Notes under the pieces: generated by a model
What the model was told of the DNA's origin: nothing
The model's database searches: none
The model's input: the letters and a program-made list of their open reading frames with translations, nothing else
Part shown: positions 35,575-44,995 of the stretch, piece after piece
Layout of the letters: every line of letters begins with the position of its first letter
Numbering within the stretch: position 1 is the first letter of the stretch
Position numbers and translations under genes: made by a program
Origin: Weeksella massiliensis
Lineage (GTDB): Bacteria > Bacteroidota > Bacteroidia > Flavobacteriales > Weeksellaceae
Reading direction: 5' to 3'
Assembly: GCA_000751595.1 (NCBI GenBank)
Contig: CCMH01000009.1
Location: 124,001-188,000 of the forward strand
DNA: 64,000 nucleotides

Positions 35575-38319
35575 ATGGATCGTTTTTCATTTTTAAACGC
35601 CGCTCATATTAATTATATTAGCGACTTATATGACCAATATCTCCAGTATCCCGATAGTGTGGATGCCGGTTGGAGAGTATTTTTTCAGGGGTATGATTTT
35701 GCCAATCAGACCTATAATGGTGAACCCTTATCAAGTGAAACCTCAAGCAACAGCGACCTTGTACCAGAAAAAGTTCAGAAAGAATTTGATATTCTTAATC
35801 TGATCGATGCGTACCGCACTCGAGGACACCTTTTTACCAAAACCAATCCGGTTAGGGAGCGCAGAAAATGGGCACCTGACCTTAATATAGCTCACTTTGG
35901 GCTTACTGATGCCGATTTGGACGAAACCTTCAATGCAGGGAGCGTTATGGGAATTGGTGGACCGCGTACGTTGCGCGAGATTATTCAGCACTTAGAAGGC
36001 TTGTATTGCGACTCTATCGGGGTAGAGTATATGTATATTCGCGACCCAGAAAAAGTACGTTGGATACAAGAATGGTTGAACAATAACCTCAATCATGTTC
36101 AGTTTACCAAAGAAGAAAAAGAACGTATTTTATCGAAACTAAACGAAGCAACCGTTTTCGAAAATTTCTTGAATACTAAATTCGTTGGACAAAAACGTTT
36201 TTCGGTAGAAGGAAACGAATCGTTGATTCCTGGTTTAGATGAATTAATCAATACTTCTGCAGATAAACACGGAGTAGAAGAAGTCGTAATTGGGATGGCA
36301 CACCGTGGGCGTCTTAATACCTTAGCTAACGTATTTAGAAAACCTTATTCGCACATTTTTAGTGAGTTCGAAGGGAAACCTTTTGACGATGATTTGGTTG
36401 CCGGTGATGTAAAATACCACATGGGATCTTCTACAAGAGTAGATACGGTGGGTGGAAAAAACATCAAGATAAATTTAGCGCCGAATCCTTCTCACTTAGA
36501 AACTGTTGATGCAATTGTATTAGGAATCGCACGTGCGAAAATCGAACAAGATTATCAAGATGATTATTCGAAAGTTTTACCAATCAATATTCATGGTGAT
36601 GCGGCAGTTGCTGCTCAAGGAATTGTGTACGAAGTAGTACAAATGATGGATTTGGATGGATATAAAACTGGAGGAACCGTTCATATCGTGGTGAATAACC
36701 AAATTGGTTTTACAACGAATTATTTAGACGGACGTTCATCAACATACTGTACCGATATTGCAAAAGTTACCCTTTCTCCTGTAATGCATGTGAATGCTGA
36801 CGATGCAGAGGCAGTGGTACGCGCAATGCGTTTTGCAGCTGATTTCCGTGCCCGTTTCCAACAAGATGTTTTCATTGATTTGTTAGGATATAGAAAATAC
36901 GGACATAACGAAGGAGATGAGCCTAAATTTACACAGCCAAAATTATATTCTATCATATCTAAACATCCGAATGTTCGCGAAATCTACAAAGACAAATTGT
37001 TGAAAGAAGGAGCAATTGGAGAAAATATTGTTATAGAGAAAGAAAAGGAATACAAAGATTTGTTGGAAGAAAAATTCAACGAATCGAAAACAATCGAGAA
37101 AAATACCTTAGATGCATTTATGCCAGAGGTATGGGAAGATTACCGTATTGCAACAGAAAAAGAAGTATTTGCGAAAGTAGATACGACTTTCCCGAAAGAG
37201 AAATTGAAAGAAATTGCCGATACAATTACCGTTGTACCAGAAGGTAAAAAACTTATTCGCAAAGTTTCTCGTTTGATAGAGGCACGTGCCAAAGGAGTAG
37301 CTGACGATAAAATCGATTGGGGTACTGCTGAATTGATGGCCTACGGAAGTGTGTTGCTCGATGGAAACGATGTTCGTTTATCGGGTGAAGACGTAGAGCG
37401 TGGAACTTTCTCTCACCGTCATGCGGTTATCAAAACAGAAGATACAGAAGAAGAAATTATACTTCTTAATGAAATAAGCAAAGAACAAGGAACCTTCCGC
37501 GTTTATAACTCGTTGTTGTCGGAGTATGGAGTTCTTGGTTTTGATTATGGATATGCAATGGCTTATCCTGAAGGATTAACTCTTTGGGAAGCACAATTTG
37601 GTGACTTTGCCAATGGGGCTCAAATTATTATCGACCAATACATTTCTGCTGCAGAAGACAAGTGGAAAATGCAAAATGGTTTGGTAATGCTTTTACCTCA
37701 TGGGTACGAAGGGCAAGGAGCAGAACACTCATCGGCTCGTATGGAGCGTTTCTTACAGTTGGCTGCAGAAAACAATATGTTTATTGTCGATATCACGACA
37801 CCTGCAAACTTCTTCCATGCGTTGCGTAGACAAGTGGTAACCAATTACCGTAAACCGTTGGTAGTTTTCTCACCAAAATCATTGCTTCGTCATCCAGAAG
37901 TTGTTTCGACAATGGATGAAATCGCGAATGGTGAGTTCCAAGAAATTATTGATGATGCAACAGCAGATCCGAAAAAAGTAACTAAATTAGTTTTCTGTAC
38001 AGGTAAGATTTATTACGAATTGAAAAAGCACAGAGAAGAGTTAGGAGATGATAAAACAGCTCTTGTCCGCATCGAGCAATTGTATCCAATCAATGAAGAA
38101 AAACTGGAAGCTATCATCAAAAAATACAAAAATCAAAAACAATTAATCTGGGCACAAGAAGAACCAGAAAATATGGGAGCATGGGGGTATATCTTACGCA
38201 AGTTTAGAAAATTACCTTTCGATGTAGTTTGTCCGGCAGAGAGTGGATCACCAGCGCCAGGATCGAGCAAAACATCAGCTATCATCCAACAAGATACAAT
38301 AGAACGAGTTTTTAAATAA
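35575..38319 (+). CDS. sucA: 2-oxoglutarate dehydrogenase E1 component
   Basis: 914 aa thiamine-diphosphate enzyme of the TCA cycle. MDRFSFLNAAHINYISDLYDQYLQYPDSVDAGW is the E1 N-terminal motif that binds E2. GMAHRGRLNTLANVFRKP, HGDAAVAAQGIVYEVVQM and the ThDP fold VVNNQIGFTTN follow, then the transketolase-like part YDYGYAM-type (FDYGYAMAYPEGLTLWEAQFGDFANGAQ) and LLPHGYEGQGAEHSSARMERFLQL. E2 (sucB) follows by 20 nt; E3 is not in the window. Confidence 0.97.
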   Translation: MDRFSFLNAAHINYISDLYDQYLQYPDSVDAGWRVFFQGYDFANQTYNGEPLSSETSSNSDLVPEKVQKEFDILNLIDAYRTRGHLFTKTNPVRERRKWAPDLNIAHFGLTDADLDETFNAGSVMGIGGPRTLREIIQHLEGLYCDSIGVEYMYIRDPEKVRWIQEWLNNNLNHVQFTKEEKERILSKLNEATVFENFLNTKFVGQKRFSVEGNESLIPGLDELINTSADKHGVEEVVIGMAHRGRLNTLANVFRKPYSHIFSEFEGKPFDDDLVAGDVKYHMGSSTRVDTVGGKNIKINLAPNPSHLETVDAIVLGIARAKIEQDYQDDYSKVLPINIHGDAAVAAQGIVYEVVQMMDLDGYKTGGTVHIVVNNQIGFTTNYLDGRSSTYCTDIAKVTLSPVMHVNADDAEAVVRAMRFAADFRARFQQDVFIDLLGYRKYGHNEGDEPKFTQPKLYSIISKHPNVREIYKDKLLKEGAIGENIVIEKEKEYKDLLEEKFNESKTIEKNTLDAFMPEVWEDYRIATEKEVFAKVDTTFPKEKLKEIADTITVVPEGKKLIRKVSRLIEARAKGVADDKIDWGTAELMAYGSVLLDGNDVRLSGEDVERGTFSHRHAVIKTEDTEEEIILLNEISKEQGTFRVYNSLLSEYGVLGFDYGYAMAYPEGLTLWEAQFGDFANGAQIIIDQYISAAEDKWKMQNGLVMLLPHGYEGQGAEHSSARMERFLQLAAENNMFIVDITTPANFFHALRRQVVTNYRKPLVVFSPKSLLRHPEVVSTMDEIANGEFQEIIDDATADPKKVTKLVFCTGKIYYELKKHREELGDDKTALVRIEQLYPINEEKLEAIIKKYKNQKQLIWAQEEPENMGAWGYILRKFRKLPFDVVCPAESGSPAPGSSKTSAIIQQDTIERVFK

Positions 38320-38339
38320 AGATAATAAAGCTAATAGAT

Positions 38340-39572
38340 ATGTTAGAAATGAAAGTCCCATCACCGGGAGAATCCATCACCGAAGTAGAAATTGCTACTT
38401 GGTTAGTACAGGACGGTGATTACGTAGAAAAAGATCAACCGATTGCAGAAGTTGATTCAGATAAAGCAACCTTAGAATTACCAGCAGAAGAAAGTGGTAT
38501 CATCTATTTGAAAGCAGAAGAAGGAGATGTTGTAGAAGTTGGGCAAGTTGTGGCTCATATCGATACAGCGGCTGCTAAACCTGCAGGTGGGGCAGAAGCA
38601 ACAAAAGCAGACGCACCGAAAGCAGAAGAAAAACCAGCTGAAGCACCAAAAGCAGAAGCTCCGAAAGCTGCACCACAAGCTGCAGCAACCTACGCTACAG
38701 GGACACCTTCGCCAGCAGCTAAGAAAATATTAGACGAAAAAGGAATCGATGCAGCTCAAGTTGCAGGTTCTGGACGCGACGGACGCATCACAAAAGAAGA
38801 TGCCGTAGAAGCTAAACCAGCTATGGGAACAAGCAACGGATACGGTTCTAGAGCTTCTTCTACTAAACGTATGTCTTCTCTACGTAGAAGAATTTCTCAA
38901 CGCTTAGTTGCGGTGAAAAATGAAACTGCAATGTTGACTACTTTCAACGAAGTAGATATGACCGAAATTTTCCGTTTACGCGAAGATTATAAAGAAGCTT
39001 TCAAAGCAAAACATGGTGTAAGTTTAGGATTCATGTCATTCTTTACCAAAGCTGTAACTCGTGCTTTAGAATTATACCCAGAAGTAAACTCAATGATCGA
39101 CGGAGACAATATCGTATCATACGATTTCTGTGACGTATCTATTGCAGTTTCTGGACCAAAAGGATTAATGGTTCCGGTATTACGCAACGCAGAACTATTA
39201 AGTTTCCGTGGAGTAGAACAAGGAATCAAAGAATTGGCTATCAAAGTTCGCGATAACAAAATCATGCCAGACGAAATGACTGGTGGTACATTTACCATTA
39301 CCAACGGAGGTGTTTTTGGTTCGATGATGTCGACACCAATCATCAATCCACCGCAATCAGCGATTTTGGGAATGCACAATATTGTCGAACGTCCAATCGT
39401 GAAAAACGGAGGAATCGTTATCGCACCGATGATGTATATCGCAATGTCATATGACCACAGAATCATTGATGGACGCGAATCGGTAGGATTTGTTGTAGCC
39501 GTAAAAGAAGCGATCGAAGACCCAATTAACGTGTTAATGGGCGGAGATCCAAAACGTGCTTTAGAACTTTAA
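38340..39572 (+). CDS. sucB: Dihydrolipoyllysine-residue succinyltransferase (E2 of 2-oxoglutarate dehydrogenase)
   Basis: 410 aa. One lipoyl domain with the lipoylated Lys in EVDSDKATLELPA, an Ala/Pro/Glu/Lys-rich linker, the E3-binding domain (PSPAAKKILDEKGIDAAQVAGSGRDGRITKEDA), then the catalytic core with YIAMSYDHRIIDGRESVGF. It transfers succinyl groups to CoA. Its lipoate depends on LipA (6488-7357). Operon with sucA. Confidence 0.96.
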   Translation: MLEMKVPSPGESITEVEIATWLVQDGDYVEKDQPIAEVDSDKATLELPAEESGIIYLKAEEGDVVEVGQVVAHIDTAAAKPAGGAEATKADAPKAEEKPAEAPKAEAPKAAPQAAATYATGTPSPAAKKILDEKGIDAAQVAGSGRDGRITKEDAVEAKPAMGTSNGYGSRASSTKRMSSLRRRISQRLVAVKNETAMLTTFNEVDMTEIFRLREDYKEAFKAKHGVSLGFMSFFTKAVTRALELYPEVNSMIDGDNIVSYDFCDVSIAVSGPKGLMVPVLRNAELLSFRGVEQGIKELAIKVRDNKIMPDEMTGGTFTITNGGVFGSMMSTPIINPPQSAILGMHNIVERPIVKNGGIVIAPMMYIAMSYDHRIIDGRESVGFVVAVKEAIEDPINVLMGGDPKRALEL

Positions 39573-39600
39573 GCTTAGAAAAACATAAGCTCGTTATATA

Positions 39601-39632
39601 AAAAAACGTCTCAATTTATTGAGACGTTTTTT
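39601..39632. terminator. Strong intrinsic terminator
   Basis: AAAAAACGTCTCAA pairs perfectly with TTGAGACGTTTTTT around a 4-nt loop; serves sucAB and the convergent formyltransferase-like gene. Confidence 0.9.
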
Positions 39633-39682
39633 TGTTGACTATTTTTTTAAAAAGTGAATCGAAAATGCTTCCTATTCTTTCT

Positions 39683-39696
39683 ATCGGTAGGATGAA
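39683..39696. repeat. Recurrent word ATCGGTAGGATGAA
   Basis: It abuts the stop codon of the minus-strand gene at 39697, oriented as TTCATCCTACCGAT downstream of that gene. Confidence 0.7.
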
Positions 39697-40398
39697 TTAC
39701 TCCCCTAAAAACTTTGCTTTATACATTTCGAATCCTTTGATCAAATTCTCTTCAATCGCTTTCGGCATACGACGCGTTGCCTCGTATCGAGAGGTTGATA
39801 AAGAAGGGAAATCTGTTTTGTTCGGAATCAGTTCGATGGCATCCACCAACATTTCAATTTCCATTTCATATTGTCTGTACGCCACCGCATGAAAAGTATC
39901 GTTCGGATACACCGGCACATATTTCTGATCTATCAAAAATCCAGCATCGGCTTCAGTATCGACGAAATGGGTGGTAACGCCAATTTTTTCATTCTTCATG
40001 ATTGCCCATTTTAGGGAATCTAAACCTCTTGTAAAAGGTAAATAACCCGGATGTGCATTGATGATTTTATGATCTTCTACCAATTGATCGGGTAAAAGGC
40101 CTGCACCTGCAATCAGCACAAAATCAGCTTTCAGTTCGTGTAACTGATCGTTCAACGTATCGGCAGTTGTGGTCGAGAATTGATAACCTAAATTAGCACA
40201 AAACTCTTCTGGTGAAAGCTCAATCGCTCTGCTTGGTCGATGTTGATAAATCGGTTGAAAAGGATTTTCTCTAATCACAAATGGTAAAGCCAAAACATGC
40301 ACATTGTTGTAGTTTTTAGCTTTTAGGTGGAACAAAACATCTTGTGTTTTGCGGTGCGGTGTGTTATATGAAATTACCGCGATGGATGAATTAGGCAT
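39697..40398 (-). CDS. Formyltransferase-family protein
   Basis: 233 aa. DFVLIAGAGLLPDQLVEDHKIINAHPGYLPFTRGLDSLKWAI holds the Asn-x-His and downstream Asp of the formyl transferase fold (GART, Fmt and sugar N-formyltransferases), and GVTTHFVDTEADAGFLIDQKYVPV follows as in those families. It is shorter than Fmt and lacks its C-terminal tRNA-binding domain, so a small-molecule or sugar substrate is more likely. It overlaps the end of the BadF-type kinase gene by 8 nt. Confidence 0.82.
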   Translation of the reverse strand: MPNSSIAVISYNTPHRKTQDVLFHLKAKNYNNVHVLALPFVIRENPFQPIYQHRPSRAIELSPEEFCANLGYQFSTTTADTLNDQLHELKADFVLIAGAGLLPDQLVEDHKIINAHPGYLPFTRGLDSLKWAIMKNEKIGVTTHFVDTEADAGFLIDQKYVPVYPNDTFHAVAYRQYEMEIEMLVDAIELIPNKTDFPSLSTSRYEATRRMPKAIEENLIKGFEMYKAKFLGE

Positions 40399-41260
40399 TG
40401 TCTGATAATAAATATTGGATATGATATTCGACCAAATCGTCGATCGGTTTTCGGATAATATGCCCTACCGAGAAATGCATTTCCGCAGCTGCCGCTCGGA
40501 TAATGTCTTCGTAATAATGGGCGATAGAACCAATGAAGTTCATGTCGCATTCTCGAGCTTCTTTGTAGGGAGAAACCTGAATTTCCATGAAGGCTTTCAT
40601 CGAATCATAAATTAAGCGTTGCACATACGGATCTTGTTTGTGCTCGTAAGCAAACTCACTAAAAGAAGCTAAATAGGCATTGGCAAAATGATTTCTATAA
40701 ACATTTTCATTTAATATTTCAACAGTCAAGTTGTTATATTTTTTTTCAAAAGCTTTGGATAAATGTTCTGGCATTTTTTTATTAAAATAAGCCCGAACTA
40801 TTTTTTTCCCCAAATGATTTCCACTTCCTTCATCACCTAAAATAAAAGCCAAGGATTTTGTTTCTTCTCGTAGGTTTTTTCCATCAAAATAACAAGAATT
40901 AGAACCGGTTCCTAGAATACACACCATTACAGGTTTTCCTTTGTAGGCAGCATAACAAGCACCTAATAAATCATGTTGTACTGTTAGTGTTGTGTTTTCT
41001 GGGAAAAACTGAGATAGTCCATTGTAGACAATTTGTATATTCCTTTTACTAGATATTCCTGTACCGTAAAAATAAACAGCTTCTACTTGATCTTTAATGT
41101 TAACTAAATCTTCGTTGCTAACTAAAACACTTGTAATAAAAGCAGAATCTACATAATAAGGATTAAAGCCAATTGTTGTAGTTCTAAATAATTCTTTTTT
41201 GTTATTATTTAATACTACCCAATCAGTCTTTGTTGACCCACAATCAGCTATAATAATCAT
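40391..41260 (-). CDS. BadF/BadG-type ATPase, N-acetylglucosamine-kinase-like
   Basis: 289 aa. IIIADCGSTKTDWVVLN is the phosphate-1 loop of the actin/hexokinase fold; CILGTGSNSCYFDGK and FILGDEGSGNHLGKKIVRAYF are the phosphate-2/adenosine motifs seen in eukaryotic-type N-acetylglucosamine kinases. It probably phosphorylates an amino sugar from cell-wall recycling. The following formyltransferase-like gene overlaps it by 8 nt, hinting at a shared amino-sugar pathway; that is inference. Confidence 0.87.
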   Translation of the reverse strand: MIIIADCGSTKTDWVVLNNNKKELFRTTTIGFNPYYVDSAFITSVLVSNEDLVNIKDQVEAVYFYGTGISSKRNIQIVYNGLSQFFPENTTLTVQHDLLGACYAAYKGKPVMVCILGTGSNSCYFDGKNLREETKSLAFILGDEGSGNHLGKKIVRAYFNKKMPEHLSKAFEKKYNNLTVEILNENVYRNHFANAYLASFSEFAYEHKQDPYVQRLIYDSMKAFMEIQVSPYKEARECDMNFIGSIAHYYEDIIRAAAAEMHFSVGHIIRKPIDDLVEYHIQYLLSDNA

Positions 41261-41331
41261 GATTAATTAATAAAAAATTTGTGCTAATTTAATGATTACG
41301 TAACAGTATTAAAAATTTATTATTGTTCTTG

Positions 41332-41346
41332 TTTCGGTAGGATGTA
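41332..41346. repeat. Recurrent word TTTCGGTAGGATGTA
   Basis: One or two mismatches to the consensus; it lies next to the terminator at 41353-41379. Confidence 0.65.
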
Positions 41347-41352
41347 TTATTA

Positions 41353-41379
41353 AAAAAGCCGGTAATAAACCGGCTTTTT
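41353..41379 (-). terminator. Intrinsic terminator of the metal-uptake locus
   Basis: AAAAAGCCGGT-AATAA-ACCGGCTTTTT, perfect 11-bp stem, 19 nt past the DUF4625 stop. Confidence 0.88.
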
Positions 41380-41397
41380 CTTTAGGGATGTTGTTAT

Positions 41398-41859
41398 TTA
41401 TTCGTGATCGTGATCATGTCCGTGATCGGCAATTTCTATTTCGATATACGATTGTCGTTCATTTCCTGATTTATCAATAGCAATGATTCCGAAATGATAA
41501 TGACCATCTTGTATATTATGAGGAATACTGATCGATCGTTTTATAGCAAATTGAGAAACATTACCGTTAATCTCTTCATCAAATTTATAACTCCAAGGTT
41601 CTGCTGCTGCACGATGTTCATGTGTATGTCCGTCTCCAGCATAATGGATGTCTATTTTATACGATGATACTGCTCTGTCGTCACTAATTAATGCATCAAC
41701 TTCTATCGTTTCACCAACATGTAAATGCTCTTCATTTTTGGGTGAATTGATGGTGATTGTCGGTTTTGTTTGATCGATTTCATCATCATTATTCGAGCAA
41801 GAAAATGCACTAATTGCGAATAAACTAACTAAGCTGTATTTTAAGATATTGATTGTCAT
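41398..41859 (-). CDS. DUF4625 lipoprotein, histidine-rich
   Basis: 153 aa lipoprotein (lipobox ISAFSCS). The body is an Ig-like DUF4625 domain (KPTITINSPKNEEHLHVGETIEVDALISDD). Histidines are clustered (YAGDGHTHEHR and the tail DHGHDHDHE), suggesting binding of zinc or copper at the outer membrane. It is last in the sigma-TonB receptor locus, 29 nt after the small exported protein. The metal is an inference from composition and context. Confidence 0.82.
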   Translation of the reverse strand: MTINILKYSLVSLFAISAFSCSNNDDEIDQTKPTITINSPKNEEHLHVGETIEVDALISDDRAVSSYKIDIHYAGDGHTHEHRAAAEPWSYKFDEEINGNVSQFAIKRSISIPHNIQDGHYHFGIIAIDKSGNERQSYIEIEIADHGHDHDHE

Positions 41860-41888
41860 TGTTGTATGTTTTTATTGAATTGTAATGA

Positions 41889-42218
41889 TTAAATTAGGTA
41901 AGGTTGGTGGTTATCGGTAGGATGATTTGGCGGACCACGAACATAACTTTTGTGCATTACATTGCGCAATATTATCCCGAATGAGTACAAAGGCTCATAC
42001 GGACTCTCAGCAAAAATAATCCATGAAGAAGGTTGTGTTTCGATATTGTCGGGTTCAACATAAACTCCGAAATGGATATAATCTGAACACTGATGAGCTG
42101 GAAAGTTCTTATGAAGATCTTGCTGATGCTGAAGAACATGCAAATAGTTGTACATCGGGACCGAAAGGAGAAGTCCGATGAAAACCAATAAACTATAAGT
42201 TTTATTTTTTAGTTGCAT
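41889..42218 (-). CDS. Small exported/anchored protein with C-terminal RGPP motif
   Basis: 109 aa. An N-terminal hydrophobic helix (SLLVFIGLLLSVPMYNYL) is followed by a His-rich stretch (HVLQHQQDLHKNFPAHQCSDYIHF) and the tail YVRGPPNHPTDNHQPYL. I recognise no named family. The His/Cys content and the R-x-PP tail resemble small periplasmic proteins that accompany metal-related TonB receptors (compare 44666-44986). It lies 14 nt after the receptor gene. The recurrent word overlaps its 3' end (41913-41927). Confidence 0.7.
   Translation of the reverse strand: MQLKNKTYSLLVFIGLLLSVPMYNYLHVLQHQQDLHKNFPAHQCSDYIHFGVYVEPDNIETQPSSWIIFAESPYEPLYSFGIILRNVMHKSYVRGPPNHPTDNHQPYLI
41913..41927. repeat. Recurrent word ATCGGTAGGATGATT inside the 3' end of a gene
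   Basis: In the reading frame of the minus-strand gene it encodes Asn-His-Pro-Thr-Asp, a frame different from the copy in waaA. Confidence 0.65.
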
Positions 42219-42232
42219 GGGTAAATCAAAAT

Positions 42233-44611
42233 TTAGAACGGTATACTAACCGATACTTGTATATTTCTTCCTTGTTCTGGTAACTCTAAAGTTCGATAGA
42301 AACTGGTATGGTTAAAATATTTTTTATTGAGGATGTTATTCGCTTGAATCCCAATAGTTGCTTCGAAATTATTAAGATGAATATTGGTTTTGGTTCCCGC
42401 TCCTAATAAGAAATAGGCTCCAGTTTTTTCTTCGTTTTGTGCAATTCTATCTTGTTCGAAAGCATATTTACCATTGACGAAAACATGCCAGTTTTCTATT
42501 TTATTTTCTTCGTTGGTCAATTGGTAATTAATTTCTCCAAACACATTATTGGCCGGTGTAAAAGGTAGCGGATAGCGTTTGCTTTTGTCGATACCCAATT
42601 GTTTGTTGAAAATATATTCGTACACCGCCGAAAGTTTCAATCGTTCGACAATTGTTTTTTCTGCGGCAATCTCAAAACCAGTAATCAAAGCTTCCGATTG
42701 TGTGTATTTGTAGATTTGTCCAGCATGGGGTAGAATAGAAAAACTACCAGAAGGTTGCAAGAAAATATAATTAGAGAAATAATAGACGTACGGACTTACG
42801 CTGATATCCCATGTTTTCTGATGGAAATTGATTTTCAAATCAGCTGAAAATCCACGTTCGGCGTCTAAATTGGCATTTCCTTGTTCGTGACGAAAAGAAC
42901 CGTGATGTATTCCGTTTGCTCCCAATTCTATTGCGGTTGGCAAGCGGTAATTGGTCCCTACATTTAGGTTGAAATCCCAAAATTTTCCTGCCTGATAACT
43001 CGCGCCTATTACACCATTTATGGTTTGGAAATCTCGGTTGATTTTTCTTCCACGCATAGCATATTTGTCTGCAGTTTCGGGATCATATCCATCTTTTATC
43101 AGGTATTGATATAGGTAAGGATCGTAGAAACTTTCGGTTTTTATCCTACCGAAATCATACCGAATTCCTGCCGAGAATTTTAGGTTTTGTTGGGCTTTTA
43201 TTTCTTCTATCAAATATGCACTATAAATATTGCGTTGATATTTTGGTAATAAATAATTGTATCCGTCTATGGTATTGTTTTGATATTGAGATTGTAAGCC
43301 GATAATGGTTTTGAATTTCGGACTGTGTTTCCAATCGAAACTAACTTGTGCATCGTAGGTCGATAAATCGAATTCGAGTTCGAGATTTGGATTCACTTCT
43401 GGCATCGGCTGATCGGGATAATGCGTATGGAAAACACTCCATTCTTGCCGTACATTATTTTGGTAGGATGTTTTGAGTTTTAGGATTTGATCTGCATTAA
43501 ACTTGTATTCATTTTCTGAAATAACCTTGAAGTGATTCACTTTTTGATACGGAAAATCTATGTTTCGATCATCGCCATCGCTCAACAAATTAGACGCCAA
43601 AGGAATCCCATGAGCACCAGCAAAAAAACCAGCTTTTTGATGATAATTACTAATGTTGAGAATCGACGTGAAACGATTGTCAGTATAACCCACCTGTACA
43701 GCTGCATTGAGGTCTTGCCCCGCAGTGTTTTTCATGCGTTTGTTTTCTATTTTAAATATCCTATCCAAATATTTAAAATGATCGGTTGTCGTTCTATAAT
43801 CCGCATAATCGCTATAAGAAGCTTTCACTTTGTAGAAAAAATGATCCCAACGTTTGAAGTGCGAAACGCCTCCCAAATAATTATCATTAACACTTTGATA
43901 CAAAGTATTGATCTGAGTATGAGTTGTATTTTTGGTAGGGATTTGGTTGTTTTTCAGGACAATAACTCCGGCAATTGCTTCGTTACCATATTGCAATGCG
44001 CCAGCACCTTTGATGACTTCTACTTGTTCAACATTGAGCGGATCGATCTCTAAACCGTGATCGGCACCCCATTGTTGTCCTTCTTGTTTTACGCCATTTT
44101 CTGCTACAACCAATCGGTTGAAACCTAATCCACGGATGATTGGTTTCGAACTACCAGAGCCGATTCCCATTGCCGAAACTCCTGGTAGATTCTCGAGCGA
44201 TTTTGCCAAAGAACCTGCATAGTTTTCGGTGATATAATCTTGGTTGACGCGGGTAATATTGGCAGTCGTAAAATCGTGCAAATGGGCGTTGATTTCTACT
44301 GCGTCTAATTCGTATAATTGGTTTTTCAGTACGATTTTGAAATTCGATTCATGCGAACTATCTACTCGTTTGGTAAACAATTCATAACCATATTCATCGA
44401 TAATAATCTCGTATTGATGATTCGTGCTGTGTGGTGCTGTAAAATAACCGTTTTCGTCGGTTGTTAGGTTTTGTTGGTTGATGATGATGGAGATGTTTTT
44501 CACCGGATTGTTGTGTTCATCGACAACTTGTCCACCAAACTCTGATTGTGCATTAACTATTTGTCCAATTGCAAGGCCAGCAATAGTTAAAGCAATTCTT
44601 TTCAGTTTCAT
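42233..44611 (-). CDS. TonB-dependent outer-membrane receptor, probably for a metal
   Basis: 792 aa. Signal peptide ending VNAQ, a carboxypeptidase-like regulatory Ig domain (GGQVVDEHNNPVKNISIIINQQ), the plug (about 105-220; NITRVNQDYITENYAGSLAKSLENLPGVSAMGIGSG, IIRGLGFNRLVVAENGVKQEGQQWG) and a 22-strand-type barrel ending in F (NIQVSVSIPF). The linked His-rich proteins and the plug type resemble ZnuD/copper-type receptors more than siderophore receptors. A shadow frame of 173 codons on the other strand is not a gene. Confidence 0.9.
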   Translation of the reverse strand: MKLKRIALTIAGLAIGQIVNAQSEFGGQVVDEHNNPVKNISIIINQQNLTTDENGYFTAPHSTNHQYEIIIDEYGYELFTKRVDSSHESNFKIVLKNQLYELDAVEINAHLHDFTTANITRVNQDYITENYAGSLAKSLENLPGVSAMGIGSGSSKPIIRGLGFNRLVVAENGVKQEGQQWGADHGLEIDPLNVEQVEVIKGAGALQYGNEAIAGVIVLKNNQIPTKNTTHTQINTLYQSVNDNYLGGVSHFKRWDHFFYKVKASYSDYADYRTTTDHFKYLDRIFKIENKRMKNTAGQDLNAAVQVGYTDNRFTSILNISNYHQKAGFFAGAHGIPLASNLLSDGDDRNIDFPYQKVNHFKVISENEYKFNADQILKLKTSYQNNVRQEWSVFHTHYPDQPMPEVNPNLELEFDLSTYDAQVSFDWKHSPKFKTIIGLQSQYQNNTIDGYNYLLPKYQRNIYSAYLIEEIKAQQNLKFSAGIRYDFGRIKTESFYDPYLYQYLIKDGYDPETADKYAMRGRKINRDFQTINGVIGASYQAGKFWDFNLNVGTNYRLPTAIELGANGIHHGSFRHEQGNANLDAERGFSADLKINFHQKTWDISVSPYVYYFSNYIFLQPSGSFSILPHAGQIYKYTQSEALITGFEIAAEKTIVERLKLSAVYEYIFNKQLGIDKSKRYPLPFTPANNVFGEINYQLTNEENKIENWHVFVNGKYAFEQDRIAQNEEKTGAYFLLGAGTKTNIHLNNFEATIGIQANNILNKKYFNHTSFYRTLELPEQGRNIQVSVSIPF
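43143..43155. repeat. Recurrent word, complement orientation, inside the TonB receptor
   Basis: ATCCTACCGAAAT; in the receptor frame it reads Asp-Phe-Gly-Arg-Ile. A second core copy (TTGGTAGGATG) lies at 43460-43470. Confidence 0.6.
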
Positions 44612-44665
44612 GAAAAAAGGCTTTAATTAAGGTAATAATAAAAGAAAAAAACGAGGAAATAAGGT

Positions 44666-44986
44666 CTATGCACAGAAAGGAGGCGCGCGTAGATTCTTGT
44701 AGGTTTCTGTATTTGCAGAAGTTAGTGCAGAATACGGAACGATGTTTTGATAAACAGCAAGCGAATTTTCGGGTGCTTCTGGTACAGTGAGAGGTTCGTC
44801 TGCAATAACTTGATTGAAGTGAACTACACACAAATCACAGTTAGGTATATGTTTTGCATTGCTGTGATTGTCGGTTGTAGGCTCTGAAAAAATATGCTCA
44901 ACGATATGCACAGATTGTCCTAATGCAACCATAATCGATAGCTGCACGAAGAAAATACTGATCGCTGTTTTTACATATTGTTTCAC
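44666..44986 (-). CDS. Small exported Cys/His protein with C-terminal RAPP motif
   Basis: 106 aa. Signal peptide (AISIFFVQLSIMVALGQS), then VHIVEHIF, a His/Cys segment HIPNCDLCVVHFNQV (CxxC plus His) and the end NLRAPPFCA. This pattern resembles the small HYC_CC_PP/DUF2946-like proteins found beside metal TonB receptors; the assignment is by pattern only. It lies 54 nt upstream of the receptor gene, in the same direction, and 9 nt after the four-helix membrane protein. Confidence 0.75.
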   Translation of the reverse strand: MKQYVKTAISIFFVQLSIMVALGQSVHIVEHIFSEPTTDNHSNAKHIPNCDLCVVHFNQVIADEPLTVPEAPENSLAVYQNIVPYSALTSANTETYKNLRAPPFCA

Positions 44987-44995
44987 AATACAAAG

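Noticed and set aside
43532-44053. 173-codon plus-strand open frame inside the TonB receptor gene
   Set aside because: It lies fully opposite a receptor with clear plug and barrel motifs, has no promoter box or recognisable domain and its composition is that of an antisense frame.
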